Positions 24,998 to 35,952 of a stretch of 64,000 nucleotides of DNA are shown piece by piece; positions within the stretch are counted from its first letter, which is position 1, and the number at the start of each line of letters is the position of its first letter. The position numbers were made by a program, and so were the translations under genes. The DNA lies in assembly GCA_029224185.1 (NCBI GenBank), contig CM055194.1:23123174-23187173 (forward strand), read 5' to 3'. The DNA is from Karalla daura (lineage: Eukaryota > Chordata > Actinopteri > Chaetodontiformes > Leiognathidae). A model generated the notes under the pieces. That model was not told the origin of the DNA, ran no database searches, and was given only the letters and a program-made list of their open reading frames with translations.

Positions 24998-26329
24998 ATG
25001 AGTGTGCATGCTGGCATATTAGAGTTCAAGGACTACAGGAACTGCAAAATAGAAGCCGATAGATGTGCTGAGCTATAGTGCTGCCACTTCCACTCACTTG
25101 AAATCAATCACAGGTTTGTTGGAGTGATCTTTATTGGCCCAAAAAAGTCGTAGCCAGGGGCTAATGGATGGATTCATCTTTACTCCCCACAACAATACAT
25201 CGCCCAATGTGCAGCCTTAAAAGAATATGACAGCTTGTCATCCGCTGCGTCTCTCTGCGTTAGTCCCTTTTTGTTCACGGCCTCCACATCAGAGGCATCA
25301 CACAGATCAATGCTCTCCCCTCTTCCCTTTGAAGGGACAAGTGCTGTTCCTGAGGTGGACCCCCCCCCCAAGCCCCCCACAACCACCCCCCACCCCCCTC
25401 CATCCCTCCCTCTACCTCTCTAACGAACTCCTCCTCCCACCTAGCTCCCCCCCAGCCCTTCCTGCTATCACGGCCTTGTTTACGAGCCTCTCCCCTGGAA
25501 GGACAGGTTAATAGAGGACCTGGCCCGGCTCAGGCCCGCCTGGTTCCCATTCGCTGCCTAATAAGACATTTCATCTCCTGTCTTACTGCCCTGCTCGCCA
25601 GCGGCAAATTCTCTCTCCAAAACCACTGAGTACCACTATGTGTGTGTGTGTGTGCGTGTATTTGTTTGCGTGCACTCTGGTCACAGATGTACAGTGGCCT
25701 TGAGGTGAAAAACACAACCACATTTTCCCAAATTAAATACAGAAAGCCGAAGAAATAATCACTTTTTGTAAAACACGTCGACGCTACAGGCCCACAATGT
25801 TTTGGAAAACACAGTTTCGCATTAACAGCTTTGAAAATTATGTGATCATATTTGATCCATTTTTGCTGCAATCAAGGTAGGAGTGTGTTGTTTTTCTGCT
25901 GGTGGATATAGAGAGCCGGGATGACCATGTTTTCTTCCCCAGTGCATCTCTGACCCTTTGAACACTGAAATAACATGCTGGCTCTGCTCTCATCTTCCTC
26001 TCGACTCCTAAAAGCTTGCCCGGTAAATGCAACATGGCGGAGATTGAACCAGGATACAACCAATTTTCGTTTTTGCCTCAACTCAGCTCCATTAGCCCTG
26101 CTGTTGTGTTCATTTCAGGTTACTACCCTTGATCAAAAATGGCCCAACCATTATAGATGCTATCCAGATGAAATATGCTATGCTTTCAGTGAGAAAACAC
26201 GTAAATCAGTCAGATTTGCCTCAAATTCATTACGAGGGTTAAAGTTGCTAAGAAGGGAGAAAAAGCTCATTCCGATTTTTTTTCTGTAGTTCTTCTTTGC
26301 TTTGTCTTGCTCAGAATCACTGAAAGTAA
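24997..26329. other. Unassigned unique sequence with a C-rich tract
   Basis: A pyrimidine-rich stretch (25360-25470) and a TTCATTTCAG acceptor-like site at about 26120, with no coding-like sequence after it. Confidence 0.45.
25360..25400 (-). repeat. C-rich tract with G-quadruplex potential on the minus strand
   Basis: A run of ten C is followed by three runs of six C separated by short A-containing linkers. The minus strand therefore has four long G runs. Confidence 0.7.
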
Positions 26330-26460
26330 ATAATTGCCCTATGAGCGCTCAGTATGTAAATTAGCAGCTCTGCGCTAATCATGCAGAGCATGTGCACTCC
26401 AATGTATTTAAAAGCCGCTTATTGTGAGCAAATCATTTATAAACAGAGGATAGATGCATG
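26330..26460. other. CNE-like unique block
   Basis: Contains TATGTAAATTAGCAGC, GCGCTAATCATGCAG and CATTTATAAACAG, with no repeats. Confidence 0.25.
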
Positions 26461-27129
26461 ACTGCCTTCGAGGGACACATATCACAGAAAGGAGCAGATG
26501 TTTCCCCTCCCTCCGACTTCTCTCACTCTGTAGTCCGCCATAACTCCAAAAAGCATTCAATTGTGTCAGTATCAATTATTCCTGAGTTTCTTGCTTTGCA
26601 CAAAGTCAACCCGTGGCAACTACACTTTGGTGAAAGGTTAGGGTCGGCAGGATATGGTCTGTACAAATAACGACGCACCCATTCACATCAGCCTCCATAG
26701 CCTCCTCACCTCCTCTCGTTGCAACTAGACGTTGATGTTGCACATAAAATGTGAGGTGTGAAATGATCCAATATGGATCTGATCCCAAAGGAATACTGGC
26801 GGCTGATTACTAAGGCCACCTGCTCTGGTCGTCATCATCCATACAGAATTAAGAGAGTGAAAAATATTACCTTTGTTTCATGTCTGTGTGTGTATGTAAT
26901 ATTCATGTTTTCTGCCCCACAGTTTCAGTTTATTTCGTGTATATGTGTTTTCTGAAATATGTCTTGCACCTCAGGGGCCACTGTACCGGCCAGCTCACAA
27001 TTAAAAACAGAAGAACAAACCAATGAAAGTAGCCCCCAGCACACAAGGTTACCCAGTAAATCAGCTCCCAAGGACACAATAACAGCCTCCTGAAAACACT
27101 GAAACACAAGGACTGTGATCTTTTACTGG

Positions 27130-27330
27130 GGGACGAATGAAAGACAGGAACTGGAGGAATGGGGAGCCAGGCCTGGTCCGTAATGCCTGGGCTTTAGGTG
27201 GTTTAAATCAACTTGACTGGCCCAGCTCTAAAAGCAAGCCAGCTCCCTCCCGTTCAGAGGGAGCCCAGGGAGACTTGGCGTCCAGTAAACAATGTCCGCC
27301 TCGCCCTCTGGAACCCTGGGAGGGAGAGGA
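27130..27330. other. CNE-like unique block
   Basis: Complex, GC-balanced sequence with TTTAAATCAACTTGACTGG. Short open frames on both strands are not coding-like. Confidence 0.2.
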
Positions 27331-27869
27331 AACGGCATGTCCTTGGGGCTTCAACTTTGACCCTCCTCCCTGATGAAATATGGGTCCTGCCCTGTGGAGC
27401 AGACTTGTTTGAACTCGAGTCCCTAATGGGCAAGAGTGTGTGTGTGTGCGCGTATATATAGGAGTGTGTATCTACGTTTTTTTTATTTTTTATGTCTTGT
27501 GCAGCATTGGGGAGTTGAGGTATACGGTTGTGTCCCTGCAAATAACTCAAAGATAATGACTTGCTGGTTTACCGAGCAGCATGTCAGGGAAAGAAAAAGA
27601 CATTTAGATTTTTGTTCTGCACCATTTGAAATAATGGGCCGAACTTGGTGAAAGCTACAAATTAATTCCTGTGAATGAGAGTAAATTAACTTCTAACTTT
27701 ATTGACTGCAGAACCAAATAAATCAAGCTGCTCTTTGTTTTGTTAATTGTGAATCTTTTTGCAAGTTATGAGTCTACAAGGAGAGAGTTACAGTTTTATC
27801 ATTTGTTATGCTTTTGCTGCAGTTTTCTACAGGTCTGAGCAAGTGAGCGAGTAAGTCAGATGAGTTGGG

Positions 27870-28110
27870 AGAAGTGTTTACACAGGCCAAGCTGATGCTT
27901 TGATAAATGTGCCGGGAAATGACCTATGGGTAATACCAGTTGCTGGGTTCATTCATATTCGATATGGCACTTGGCACATGATCCATCAGCAAAGCACAGT
28001 GACCTTTACCATACTGATGAGCAGCTTCTCAGTCTGTGCTTTTGATAAGGGAGGATTTATGCCCTCAGAAACAGCTGTATATGGATCTGAACTGTGACAT
28101 TTGGTGAGGA
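27870..28110. other. CNE-like unique block
   Basis: Complex unique sequence with TTTGATAAATG, TTCATTCATATTCG and GATGAGCAGC motifs. Confidence 0.2.
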
Positions 28111-28469
28111 TTTAAGGGCTATTTTGCACCCATGAGAGTCAGGTGTGCGAGTTGGTCCTTATTTCACCTCATTTCATCTGTTTCTGGGAACACTTTTCCC
28201 TGAGGTGCTGTTTTAAAATAGGTTTCTACTCTGTGCCAAAAGCATGACAAAGCAGAAGATAATGTATGATTTTACAATAAGGGTTCAGCTTTTATTTCAA
28301 GCAACTGTTCCCTTTTCCAAGAGAGAAAACAAACATCCACCTTGTGTAACACAATGTCTCCATGTCATAGCTCATTTGGTGTTGCCTCAGTGACAGATAA
28401 CAAGTGAAAATTGGCATTGATATTCACTAATAAATATCAGATACACACGCACACAAGCGAGCGGGAGGC

Positions 28470-28640
28470 GAAATTTCCCTCTTTCCTTCAAGTCCTCCTG
28501 CGGCGGCGGTTAGTCGAGGTAATTAGGAGTCATCTCCGTTTCCATGGCACATCTGAAACACAAGCCGTCTTTGTACAAATTGATCTGTAGGATGTCCCTC
28601 ACACAGTGCCTGGTGTTCCCCTCATTGACAATGCGTGTGT
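28470..28640. other. CNE-like unique block
   Basis: GGCGGCGGTTAGTCGAGGTA, then ATTAGGAGTCATC and ACAAATTGATCTG in unique sequence. Confidence 0.25.
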
Positions 28641-28769
28641 TTCCATTTCTGCTCTTTTAAATTTCAAATGATGGATGAAAAAAGGAAGGCTGCCTTTTGC
28701 AGATGCAAAAACCACCTTCAGACCGTGGATGGCAGCCACAAGTGTCGTAACCTAGCAACCAGGGAGTCG

Positions 28770-28772
<3 letters not shown>

Positions 28773-28856
<84 letters not shown>
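28773..28856. repeat. (TG)29(AG)13 compound microsatellite
   Basis: TG to 28830, changing directly to AG until about 28855. Confidence 0.97.
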
Positions 28857-28861
<5 letters not shown>

Positions 28862-29125
28862 CTTCCTCTTGGAAAAAAAAAAAACCTCTTACATTTTAGT
28901 TTATTCATGCCTTTGTTTGACCAGCTATTTTAGGACCTTTGAGTATTCCTCTCTCACCCAAGGACACATTTATTTTTAGCGTCTTCTCCTGCTTTTCTTT
29001 CTGCCAGCTCCGCCGGTGAACACTGCTTAACCCTTTTCTGTTTCAACTGTGCTGCCTGCCTCTGCTCCACAGAACCACATGGGAGGGATGGGTTTGTGGG
29101 GAAAAGGGGAAAGGGAGGACCATGC

Positions 29126-29127
29126 TT

Positions 29128-29170
<43 letters not shown>
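29126..29170. repeat. (TG)n microsatellite
   Basis: A TG run with one TATG near its start. Confidence 0.95.
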
Positions 29171-29173
<3 letters not shown>

Positions 29174-29423
29174 AAGAGTGGGGGAGAGCTGGGAGGAAAG
29201 AGGATGAGGCAGAGGGAGTGTTTTCCATCTGCTTTTTGGCTGAATGTATTCTTTTTGTTTGAGGCCATCATGCTGGGCAACATGTTTGTTTTTGAATACG
29301 GTTGTTTCACCATCTGGACTATTACCTACTACAGAACGCTGCTTTTGTCCTTATTTACTCCACATTTGTGCAAGCCGTGTGCACACACTCATGTTCGATT
29401 TGGTCCTCTGTTCCTCCTGACAG

Positions 29424-29670
29424 CGTTGCAGAAACACAGACTGGAAATTCACCATTTCTAGTTGTTCAACGAAGCAATGTAAACAACTCACCACACACTG
29501 CTGTCTCCATCGTTCAGGCACGTGTGGCCTTGACCAACTGGTTTCTAACTCTGAACTCCAATTACACTGTCAGATTCGTGATTGACACCTTTTCAGGAAC
29601 CATCAAAATTAAATCCTGCCAACCAGGAAATACTACCTGTCTTCTCGACACATTATTCTTTGATACCTAA
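29424..29670 (+). CDS. Exon-like frame or gene relic, unrecognised extracellular-type protein
   Basis: A pyrimidine-rich stretch ending CTCCTGACAG (acceptor-like, AG at 29422-29423) is followed by 81 open codons and TAA at 29668-29670; the frame is also open further upstream, to an ATG at 29302. The translation is not low-complexity, unlike most frames here. It has alternating hydrophobic residues (TVRFVIDTFSGTIKIKSC), potential N-glycosylation sequons NYT and NTT (plus an NNS followed by Pro), and two cysteines eight residues apart in SCQPGNTTC, all of which suit a secreted beta-rich domain. I cannot assign a family. No AATAAA signal was seen in the following 200 bp, and a dispersed repeat begins about 100 bp downstream. 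It may be a terminal exon, a fragment of a decayed gene or a coincidence. Confidence 0.25.
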
Positions 29671-29779
29671 TGTGGAAATATTTGGTTTGGATGTTTAGGT
29701 GTGTTATGTAAGTGGCTGCCTGTGATCAGTAGTCATGAAATTCAATTTCATAATCACTCTTTAGATTATCTAGAATCTT

Positions 29780-30175
29780 CTGTCATTCATCCTTTTTCTT
29801 ATCCACTCTACCCAATATATGTGTGGGGGAACTTATCTCCAGAGCACAGACTGGCTGAGGGCAGGAAAGAAAGAATGAAAGTATTCCCTTAATGGTTCCA
29901 CAATAGGGAAATGTGAGGTGCGATGCAGTGATCAGTGGTCACACACATCATTCACGATCATATTCACACTCACACCTAGTGACAATTATAGAGGCCCCAC
30001 CTGACCTATACCCCGTACCTGTACCCTATACCTGTACCTATACCTGTATCCTAAGAAACTCATGAACACAGGGACAGAATATGCAGACATAGGATGGTTT
30101 GACTGGGATAAGCTTCGTGCCACGAGGCAACAGCCCTAACCACTGATATGCCGTGTAGCCAGTGTCCTCCTGGAG
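29780..30175 (+). mobile_element. Diverged copy of the LINE-tail-like dispersed repeat
   Basis: The blocks GTCATTCATCC, TTATCCACTC, CATATTCACACTCACACC, TAGTGACAATTATAGAG, ACACAGGGACAGAATATG, ACGAGGCAACAGCCCTAACC and ACTGATATGCCGTGTAGCC follow the family's order. The last two correspond to its 'gaggcgacagcgctaaccactgc' tail. A degenerate 12-bp tandem array interrupts it. Confidence 0.45.
30003..30052 (+). repeat. Short degenerate 12-bp tandem repeat (ACCTGTACCTAT)n
   Basis: About four imperfect units of ACCTGTACCTAT, within a dispersed repeat copy. Confidence 0.7.
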
Positions 30176-30789
30176 TATTCTCTGCCTTTGCTGAATGTGA
30201 AAGTCACATTCAGACAAATGTGCCAGGGATCTTGATTGTGACCAACCTTCATCTTGTGAGGTGAAACATGCTGTTTCATCCATTACATGCTGACTGAGGC
30301 GCAGTCTTTACCACAGCACTAAAACCTGGGGACAGGTGGTGTCCTAAACCCCCGTCAGCGTTTGGACTGCAAAGCTCTACTTTCACTGACGTGACCTTTT
30401 TGACCTAGGCCCCCCTCCAGCTCCCAAACCACCTGCCTGCTCAGTCCACGATGTGTAGCTCACAATCATTCAAACAGCTTCTTTTGGTTGTAAATGCGGG
30501 AAAACTCCCAGGTCCTCTCACAAACATAGCTTGCTCTTGCCTGTTGTTGTGTAGATACCCTGTTGTGTTTCGATGCGCAGTGACATTTCAGTGCTTGTTT
30601 CATGTGATGGAGTTCCTTCTCTCGCCTCTCAGATTGTGTGCAAACTGTCTCTGTTTGAAGGTATGGACCACAAACTTGATGTTTTCATCCACCGTGCTAT
30701 AATGTGAGCACTTAAAGGTCCTATTTTCTGGCTCTTGATTCTCACTCACGTCTCATCCACATACTCAAAACCAGATGCTCGGGGCATCA
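30176..30789. other. Unassigned sequence between repeats
   Basis: No gene or recognised repeat. Confidence 0.45.
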
Positions 30790-30965
30790 GGCTCCTCTCT
30801 ACTTCTCCCACATTGTGCCAAGCGTGGTGTGACATTTGAGCCATGCTATAGGGACATGTGGCGATCATGTGAATTCCTTGTGCATGTTTCTTTCTACAGT
30901 CATTTCCTGCGACACTGGAAAGTGTTTGGTTGAAACTTGGGCAACAGAGGAAGTCTTCCACGAGA
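30790..30965 (+). repeat. Related segment G1 (paired with 34809-34968)
   Basis: CACATTGTGCCAAGCGTGG, TGTGACATTTGAGCC, GATCATGTGA, TGTGCATGTTTC, a CACTGGAAAG block and CAACAGAGGAAGTC recur in order at 34.8 kb. Confidence 0.45.
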
Positions 30966-31394
30966 AACACATTCTGTGCTTTCACATAGGAACTGAGGAA
31001 TAGGTATAGGAACGTTTCTCAGTTCCTATAATTTTTGACACTCCCCCTTTTTTGCCTTTTCACACAAGAAGTTTCTAAGGACACTCTTGGAACAGTAGGA
31101 AGTGTAAGTACGCTGGTTGAACACAGAAACCAATAAGGACCTTTTGAAAAAGTTTTGTAAGCTGCCACAAGTTACCACAATGAGAAGGTAAAAATGACAG
31201 CAAAAGATCAACACAGAGAATCTCTACTGAAGTTCTGCTGACTTTATGTGACGAAAGGAATTCAACGTGACTTTAAGGGGCACAGCTCAACGTAATCATA
31301 TAAAAACTGATTATTTTAAGATATTGTTGCTGATGTTGCTGTACATGACATATATGCGTGCTGCAAAAAAATGTGTGCATGCCGCAAGAGTTCA

Positions 31395-31505
31395 CTTGAC
31401 AGCATCTCTTAAAATTAGATGTAAACTGCTTGATTTAAGATAGATTTCTAAAGTTGAAAAGTGAAACATATAAAATAAGAAATTAGCCCTTAAATCAAGA
31501 TATAT
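31395..31505. repeat. Inverted-repeat element with CTTGATTTAAG arms
   Basis: CTTGATTTAAG (about 31430) and its exact reverse complement CTTAAATCAAG (about 31489) are separated by about 48 AT-rich bases. Fish genomes hold a short non-autonomous repeat built from several CTTG/AAG-type palindromic motifs, and this looks like a diverged copy. Confidence 0.3.
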
Positions 31506-31839
31506 TACATAATACTTATATTTCTTTTTCCAACATATAACCAATGTAATAACCAAATAATTTGCTCTGTGACCCCATGGGAATGCAAACCAGCAAAGAC
31601 CGCCAGGCGTGGTGTGGTTCCCGAGGAGGGCGTCACCTGGGTGGGAAGTTCCTGTAACTATCTGTGTCTATTCAGTATGGAACAAAAAATCGAAACCTTC
31701 AAGTCTGACTATGAAACATTAAATAAAAATGTGGAGATGGAAGCTTTTCATACGATGTTCCTCTGACACAATGATATATGTGCTTGTGTTTGAATTATTA
31801 ATTGTCACGGGTCCCTCACGGTTATGTGCAAAGCATTAG

Positions 31840-31853
31840 CACACACACACACA

Positions 31854-31910
<57 letters not shown>

Positions 31911-31913
31911 ACA
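31840..31913. repeat. (AC)n microsatellite with two ATAC interruptions
   Basis: 74 bp, nearly pure CA. Confidence 0.97.
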
Positions 31914-32214
31914 GGGAAGGTCCTTGAGCATGAATGTGAATTGATGTCTTCTCTTAATCACCATTCTCTCTGCTCTGTGCCTCAGTCTCTCTGCCCCTGA
32001 ATTTGCATAGTCAAAGCTGCGATCATTTACATGATGGCATAGGTGCAATTCATTTCAGCCCCAAGTCGCTCCCTCCCCCTGGAAGCACTGCAGCGCCAGT
32101 CTGTGTGCATGTGTGTGTGCGTGCGTGTGTGTGTGTTTTAGTGAGTGTGCGTCTGTGGGGAATGGAAAAAATAAATAAATTAGGAAATCATACCGGGGTG
32201 CTCAGTAGCTGATG

Positions 32215-32430
32215 TGTAGCTCTCTAGTGGCAATGTGATTTTACTGTCATTGGCTGGAGAAAGGTCAAAGCAAAGGCGCATTGAAATGGGGGAATAAATA
32301 GGCGAGCGCGCTGCAGTGTATAGGGAGAGTGGGCCTGCCAATGAAGTCCCAATCTATTCCCCTCACGCTCCCTGTTCACTCCCATTACAGACCTCATCAG
32401 CATCAAATCCCCACTAGCAGCAGCAGCACA
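32215..32430. other. CNE-like unique block between CA arrays
   Basis: Contains GGTCAAAGCAAAGG, matching an HNF4-like direct repeat, and GGGGGAATAAATAGGCGAGCG. It is unique sequence with CA arrays 300 bp upstream and 45 bp downstream. Confidence 0.25.
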
Positions 32431-32475
32431 CCCTCCCCCACATACAGTATGCTGCCTCTTTCTCACAGGCGTGCA

Positions 32476-32481
32476 AACACA

Positions 32482-32540
<59 letters not shown>

Positions 32541-32548
32541 GCACACAC
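32476..32548. repeat. (AC)n microsatellite
   Basis: About 73 bp with one CATA near the start and GCACGC near the end. Confidence 0.97.
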
Positions 32549-32814
32549 TCACCTCATTTGCAGGCTTTGCAAAAAGCAGGCTATTTGTTTAAATCTTCTC
32601 GCCAGGCCTCTGGGTTTATGCACATTTGTCAGCTATTGTCCCCAACTCTAACCTGCAGATTAAAGCAGCCGTCCAGATCATCACCCACAAGCTCTGACTA
32701 ACAATGTGACCTGACAAAAAGCCCTTAACTGCCTCCTTTTAACTTACATTTAAGCCTGTATAATGTGAAATAGTTCTGTACATCATGTTGACTGCTCTCA
32801 CCCTGATATAAATG

Positions 32815-32927
32815 AAAGAATACCATCCATCCATTCATTATCTTACATGTTTTGTCTACTGGATCCTTTCCCAGCGCACATACTGTAAGGCAGGGAATAC
32901 AACCCGGACAGGTGGTCAGTCCATCAA

Positions 32928-32998
<71 letters not shown>

Positions 32999-33180
32999 AG
33001 ACACTAGGGGCAATTTAGAGTCTCCAATTGACCCAAACATGCAGAGAAAACCCACACAGTCAGATGGAGAGCATGTAGACTCCACAGGGAGAGGCTCTAG
33101 GTCAGACCTGGGTGTCAAACCCAGGTCCTTCTAGCTGTGAGTTGACAGTGCTATCCACCAATGCACAGTGCTGCCAATTG
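32815..33180 (+). mobile_element. LINE-tail-like dispersed repeat, near full-length tail, with an internal CA array
   Basis: Blocks in order: CCATCCATCCATTCATTATC, CAGGGAATACAACCCGGACA, GGTCAGTCCATCA, a (AC)32 array, GGGCAATTTAGAGTCTCCAA, AACATGCAGAG, AAACCCACACAG, GAGAGCATGTAGACTCCACA, CCCAGGTCCTTCTAGCTGTG and CAGTGCTATCCACCAATGC. This is the clearest copy of the family here. The CA array occupies the place where other copies have CACACTCACAC, so it probably expanded from the element's own sequence. Confidence 0.6.
32929..32999. repeat. (AC)32 microsatellite inside a dispersed repeat
   Basis: A pure run to 32992, then one CATACA unit. Confidence 0.97.
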
Positions 33181-33454
33181 AAAGGATGCTTTAAAAAAGC
33201 AATGGGACTGGAGTAGTTACATTTTGATATGTAAATGTAGGGAAAAGTTAAGTGGCTGGAGGTCACAGGCTATATTAACCACTACCTTCCTTAACTACAC
33301 CTCCTCTCCACAACTCCCCGTCTCATCGGCCCGAGGCACTGGACCGATACCTGTGCTACATCCAGACAGACACGCACTCCTCTAGCTCTGCCTCCGCCTC
33401 GCAGTCCCACACCCCGCTCAGTCCACCTCAGCTCAGTTCAGCTCAGCTAACATG

Positions 33455-33565
33455 ACAGGCCGGGCAGATGATGATAAATGCAGAGGAGGAAAAGCAATTA
33501 CTGGATCAGTTAGGTGTAGTAGGGAGCGCTCAGGGCACTCATTACCAACAGACTGTAGAGTTTCA
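33455..33565. other. CNE-like unique block
   Basis: Contains GATGATGATAAATGCAG and AGCAATTACTGG in complex sequence just left of a CA array. Confidence 0.2.
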
Positions 33566-33570
33566 GGATG

Positions 33571-33610
33571 CACACACACACTTGCATGTGCAGTCACACA
33601 CAGCTGCTGA

Positions 33611-33669
<59 letters not shown>

Positions 33670-33674
33670 ACACG
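33571..33674. repeat. (CA)n pair
   Basis: A short CA run at 33571-33580 and a long one at 33612-33673, with one TCAC interruption. Confidence 0.95.
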
Positions 33675-33934
33675 TGCATCTGCAGTGGATTAGAAACATC
33701 AACAGCATCCATACCTTTCAGAGTGCATGTCTGACAAAGTTAAGGCCGTTCCAGACGTCAGTATGTTGTTCGGTTCTACTTGTTTTTTTTCTTTTTTTGA
33801 GGACCACTCTGACCTGGACATTCTGTGCTTGATGCAGGAAAAAAAAGGCCCATTTAGATACAAAGTGATGCAGAGAGAGGATACAGGCACTGCTTGTCTT
33901 TGCAACAGACAAGAGGACAGAGCAGGAATAATGA

Positions 33935-34135
33935 TGTCTGGAGTTCTGAGAACCATCCGTCCTATTTTGTTAACCCAGTATACACCTCACCATTGTTGCT
34001 GAGGGTCTGTCCCAGTGCACAGAAGATGGAGGCAGTAAACATAAGCTGGACAGGTCTTCAGTCCAGTCCATCACAGGACGCACATCATTCACTCTCACAC
34101 TCACACTCTCACACTCAATACATTTTACACCTTGT
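33935..34135 (+). mobile_element. LINE-tail-like dispersed repeat, partial
   Basis: CATCCGTCCTATTTTG, GAGGGTCTGTCCCAGTGCAC, AAGCTGGACAGGTCTTCAGT, CCATCACAGGACGCA and CATTCACTCTCACACTCACA match the middle of the family in order. The right end is missing. Confidence 0.5.
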
Positions 34136-34613
34136 CCATACACTTAGTATCTTTTTACCATTCTTATTGCTATTTTGCTATTCCTATGATGATATACAAC
34201 TGCTCAGTGTGCCTTAAATTGCACCTGGGGACAAATACATTTCCTTGAATGGAGTTTGTGTTTGTGAAGTCAGACGTAACATGGCAAAATAGGAAAATTT
34301 CAACATGTCAAGCAATAGTATGACATTTTGTTATTGCAGTGCTGAAGATTATTATGTTTTATTTACCTCCTCATTTTCCATCTATACTTTTCTGGCTGCC
34401 TAATTTCAATTGAGCTTGTGGGTTCTCATCACAAAGTTCACCAGTTCATGGTTTTTCACTGTTTCACAAATCGGTTGAAATGATGGGTTTCAATGCGTAA
34501 TGGCAGTGCATTTCTCGCTTTGCGTCTGAGAGGGGCTTTTATTTTTCTTGTGTTCTTTTCTCTCCTTATTATCTGTCTTGCGTCCATTCATACAAGTGTA
34601 TTGAACCAGCAAA

Positions 34614-34808
34614 TCAAGCACTAGACGCTGTACTGCTGAAGCAGATAAACACAGAGCGTGTGCTGGCAATAAGAAAAATATGAGATCGAATGTGGCGAGC
34701 TGCTGACAAGGACAGCGTTGGGTACACAAGACACAATGCATAGGTGGAGATCAGTGCAGCAGTTATGTGAAATGCGTTTTGCTGATGTGAGCCATGTAGT
34801 TGTGTGAC
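34614..34808 (+). repeat. Related segment F1 (paired with 35762-35952)
   Basis: The block runs CACTAGACGCTGTACTGCTG, AACACAGAGCGTGTGCTGGC, AATAAGAAAAATATGAGATC, AATGTGGCGAGC, TGACAAGGACAGCG, ATCAGTGCAGCAGTTATGTG and TGTGTGAC. The same order is present 1.15 kb downstream with scattered substitutions and small indels. The indels break every reading frame, so this is not a duplicated coding exon. Confidence 0.6.
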
Positions 34809-34968
34809 ACCTCCTCCCTCCGCTACCACACTGTGCCCGATGTGGTGTGACATTTACAGCAGTCGTCTGACTTTTACATCCATGTGCTTATCATGTGATC
34901 TCTGTGTGTGTTTCTGTATGTTTGGATGAATCATGGCACTTGGAAAACAGAGGATGTCATATGCAGGT
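34809..34968 (+). repeat. Related segment G2 (paired with 30790-30965)
   Basis: CACACTGTGCCCGATGTGG, TGTGACATTTACAGC, TATCATGTGATC, TGTGTGTTTC, CACTTGGAAA and ACAGAGGATGTC follow the order of G1. It directly abuts segment F1, so F and G may be parts of one longer repeat unit. Confidence 0.45.
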
Positions 34969-35227
34969 GACAAATTAGGTGCTTTTTGCACCAATAGGGA
35001 TTTTTCTCAAGTCCTGTGACTTTCGAAGCTCTCTCCTTTTTCAGGGTTTGAATCATGTCGGAGTCTCGGAATCTATACACTCTTCTAAAACTCTGGGAAA
35101 TGTAAGTGACTGTGAAAAGGACAGTAGCTCTGTTTTCATACAATCTTATGCAACATAAAAGCAACATTTATCAAATTACAAGTACAACCCCTACTTGCAC
35201 TGAAGGGTGTTTCGCACATCAACCATA

Positions 35228-35465
35228 ATTCTCGTAAAGTCTATTCTCATCTAAAAGTAATTTCTGGGACATCTAATACTTTTTGTAATATTTTGTCCTA
35301 CAAGAGGCCACTTTGAGGAAGCTGGACATCCAAAACATGATTTTGGATATTTTAATTAGATTTTTGAAAAAAGTCATCATGTGACCCCCTACATCATGTC
35401 TGGTGACATGTAAATGCAAAAGAGTGTTTCCATCCACTTTTGCAATAAACTTCTATATTGGCACG
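35228..35465 (+). mobile_element. Dispersed repeat, copy 2 of a pair with 24.59-24.83 kb
   Basis: It shares CACTTTGAG, GACATCCAAAAC, GATATTTTAATTAGATTTTT, CATGTGACCCC, GACATGTAAATGCAAAAG and GTTTCCATCC with the first copy. GCGTTTCCATTAACAG at about 35520 may be a further part of the same element. Confidence 0.5.
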
Positions 35466-35761
35466 TCTAAAAAAAAACACTGAATGAGAGCGTGACTGAG
35501 AGGTTTTCCAACACCAAAGCGTTTCCATTAACAGTTCCCTATTGCAATATTTAGGTTTCGGGCATTTCTAGAGGAAATAGAAACACACTTAATGGCTGAG
35601 TCTACAAGTTGTGTAATTACTTTACAATGAGACTGAGATGTGACGGAGAATGATGCTGAAGTTCAGATGCCACTGTGTTTCTATCTGACTGAGGGAATTC
35701 GCTCTGATTTTGTGAAGCAGACCAGAATATGGACATTTTCATCGCGCCAGTCACAAATCTG

Positions 35762-35952
35762 TCACTAGACGTTTTACCGCTGTACCAGGCAAACACGGCG
35801 AGCATGTGCTGGCGATAAGAAGAATAAGATCAAATGTGGCAAGCAGATGACAAGGACAATGTCAGAGATACACAACATGAATAGGTTAATATCAGTGCAG
35901 CAGTAATGTGGCGTGCATCTTGTTGTTGTGAGCTCTATAGCTGTGTGACGTG
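35762..35952 (+). repeat. Related segment F2 (paired with 34614-34808)
   Basis: It reads CACTAGACGTTTTACCGCTG, AAACACGGCGAGCATGTGCT, GCGATAAGAAGAATAAGATC, AATGTGGCAAGC, TGACAAGGACAATG, ATCAGTGCAGCAGTAATGTG and TGTGTGACG, in the same order and strand as F1. It is either an old local duplication or two insertions of one unidentified repeat. Confidence 0.6.
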
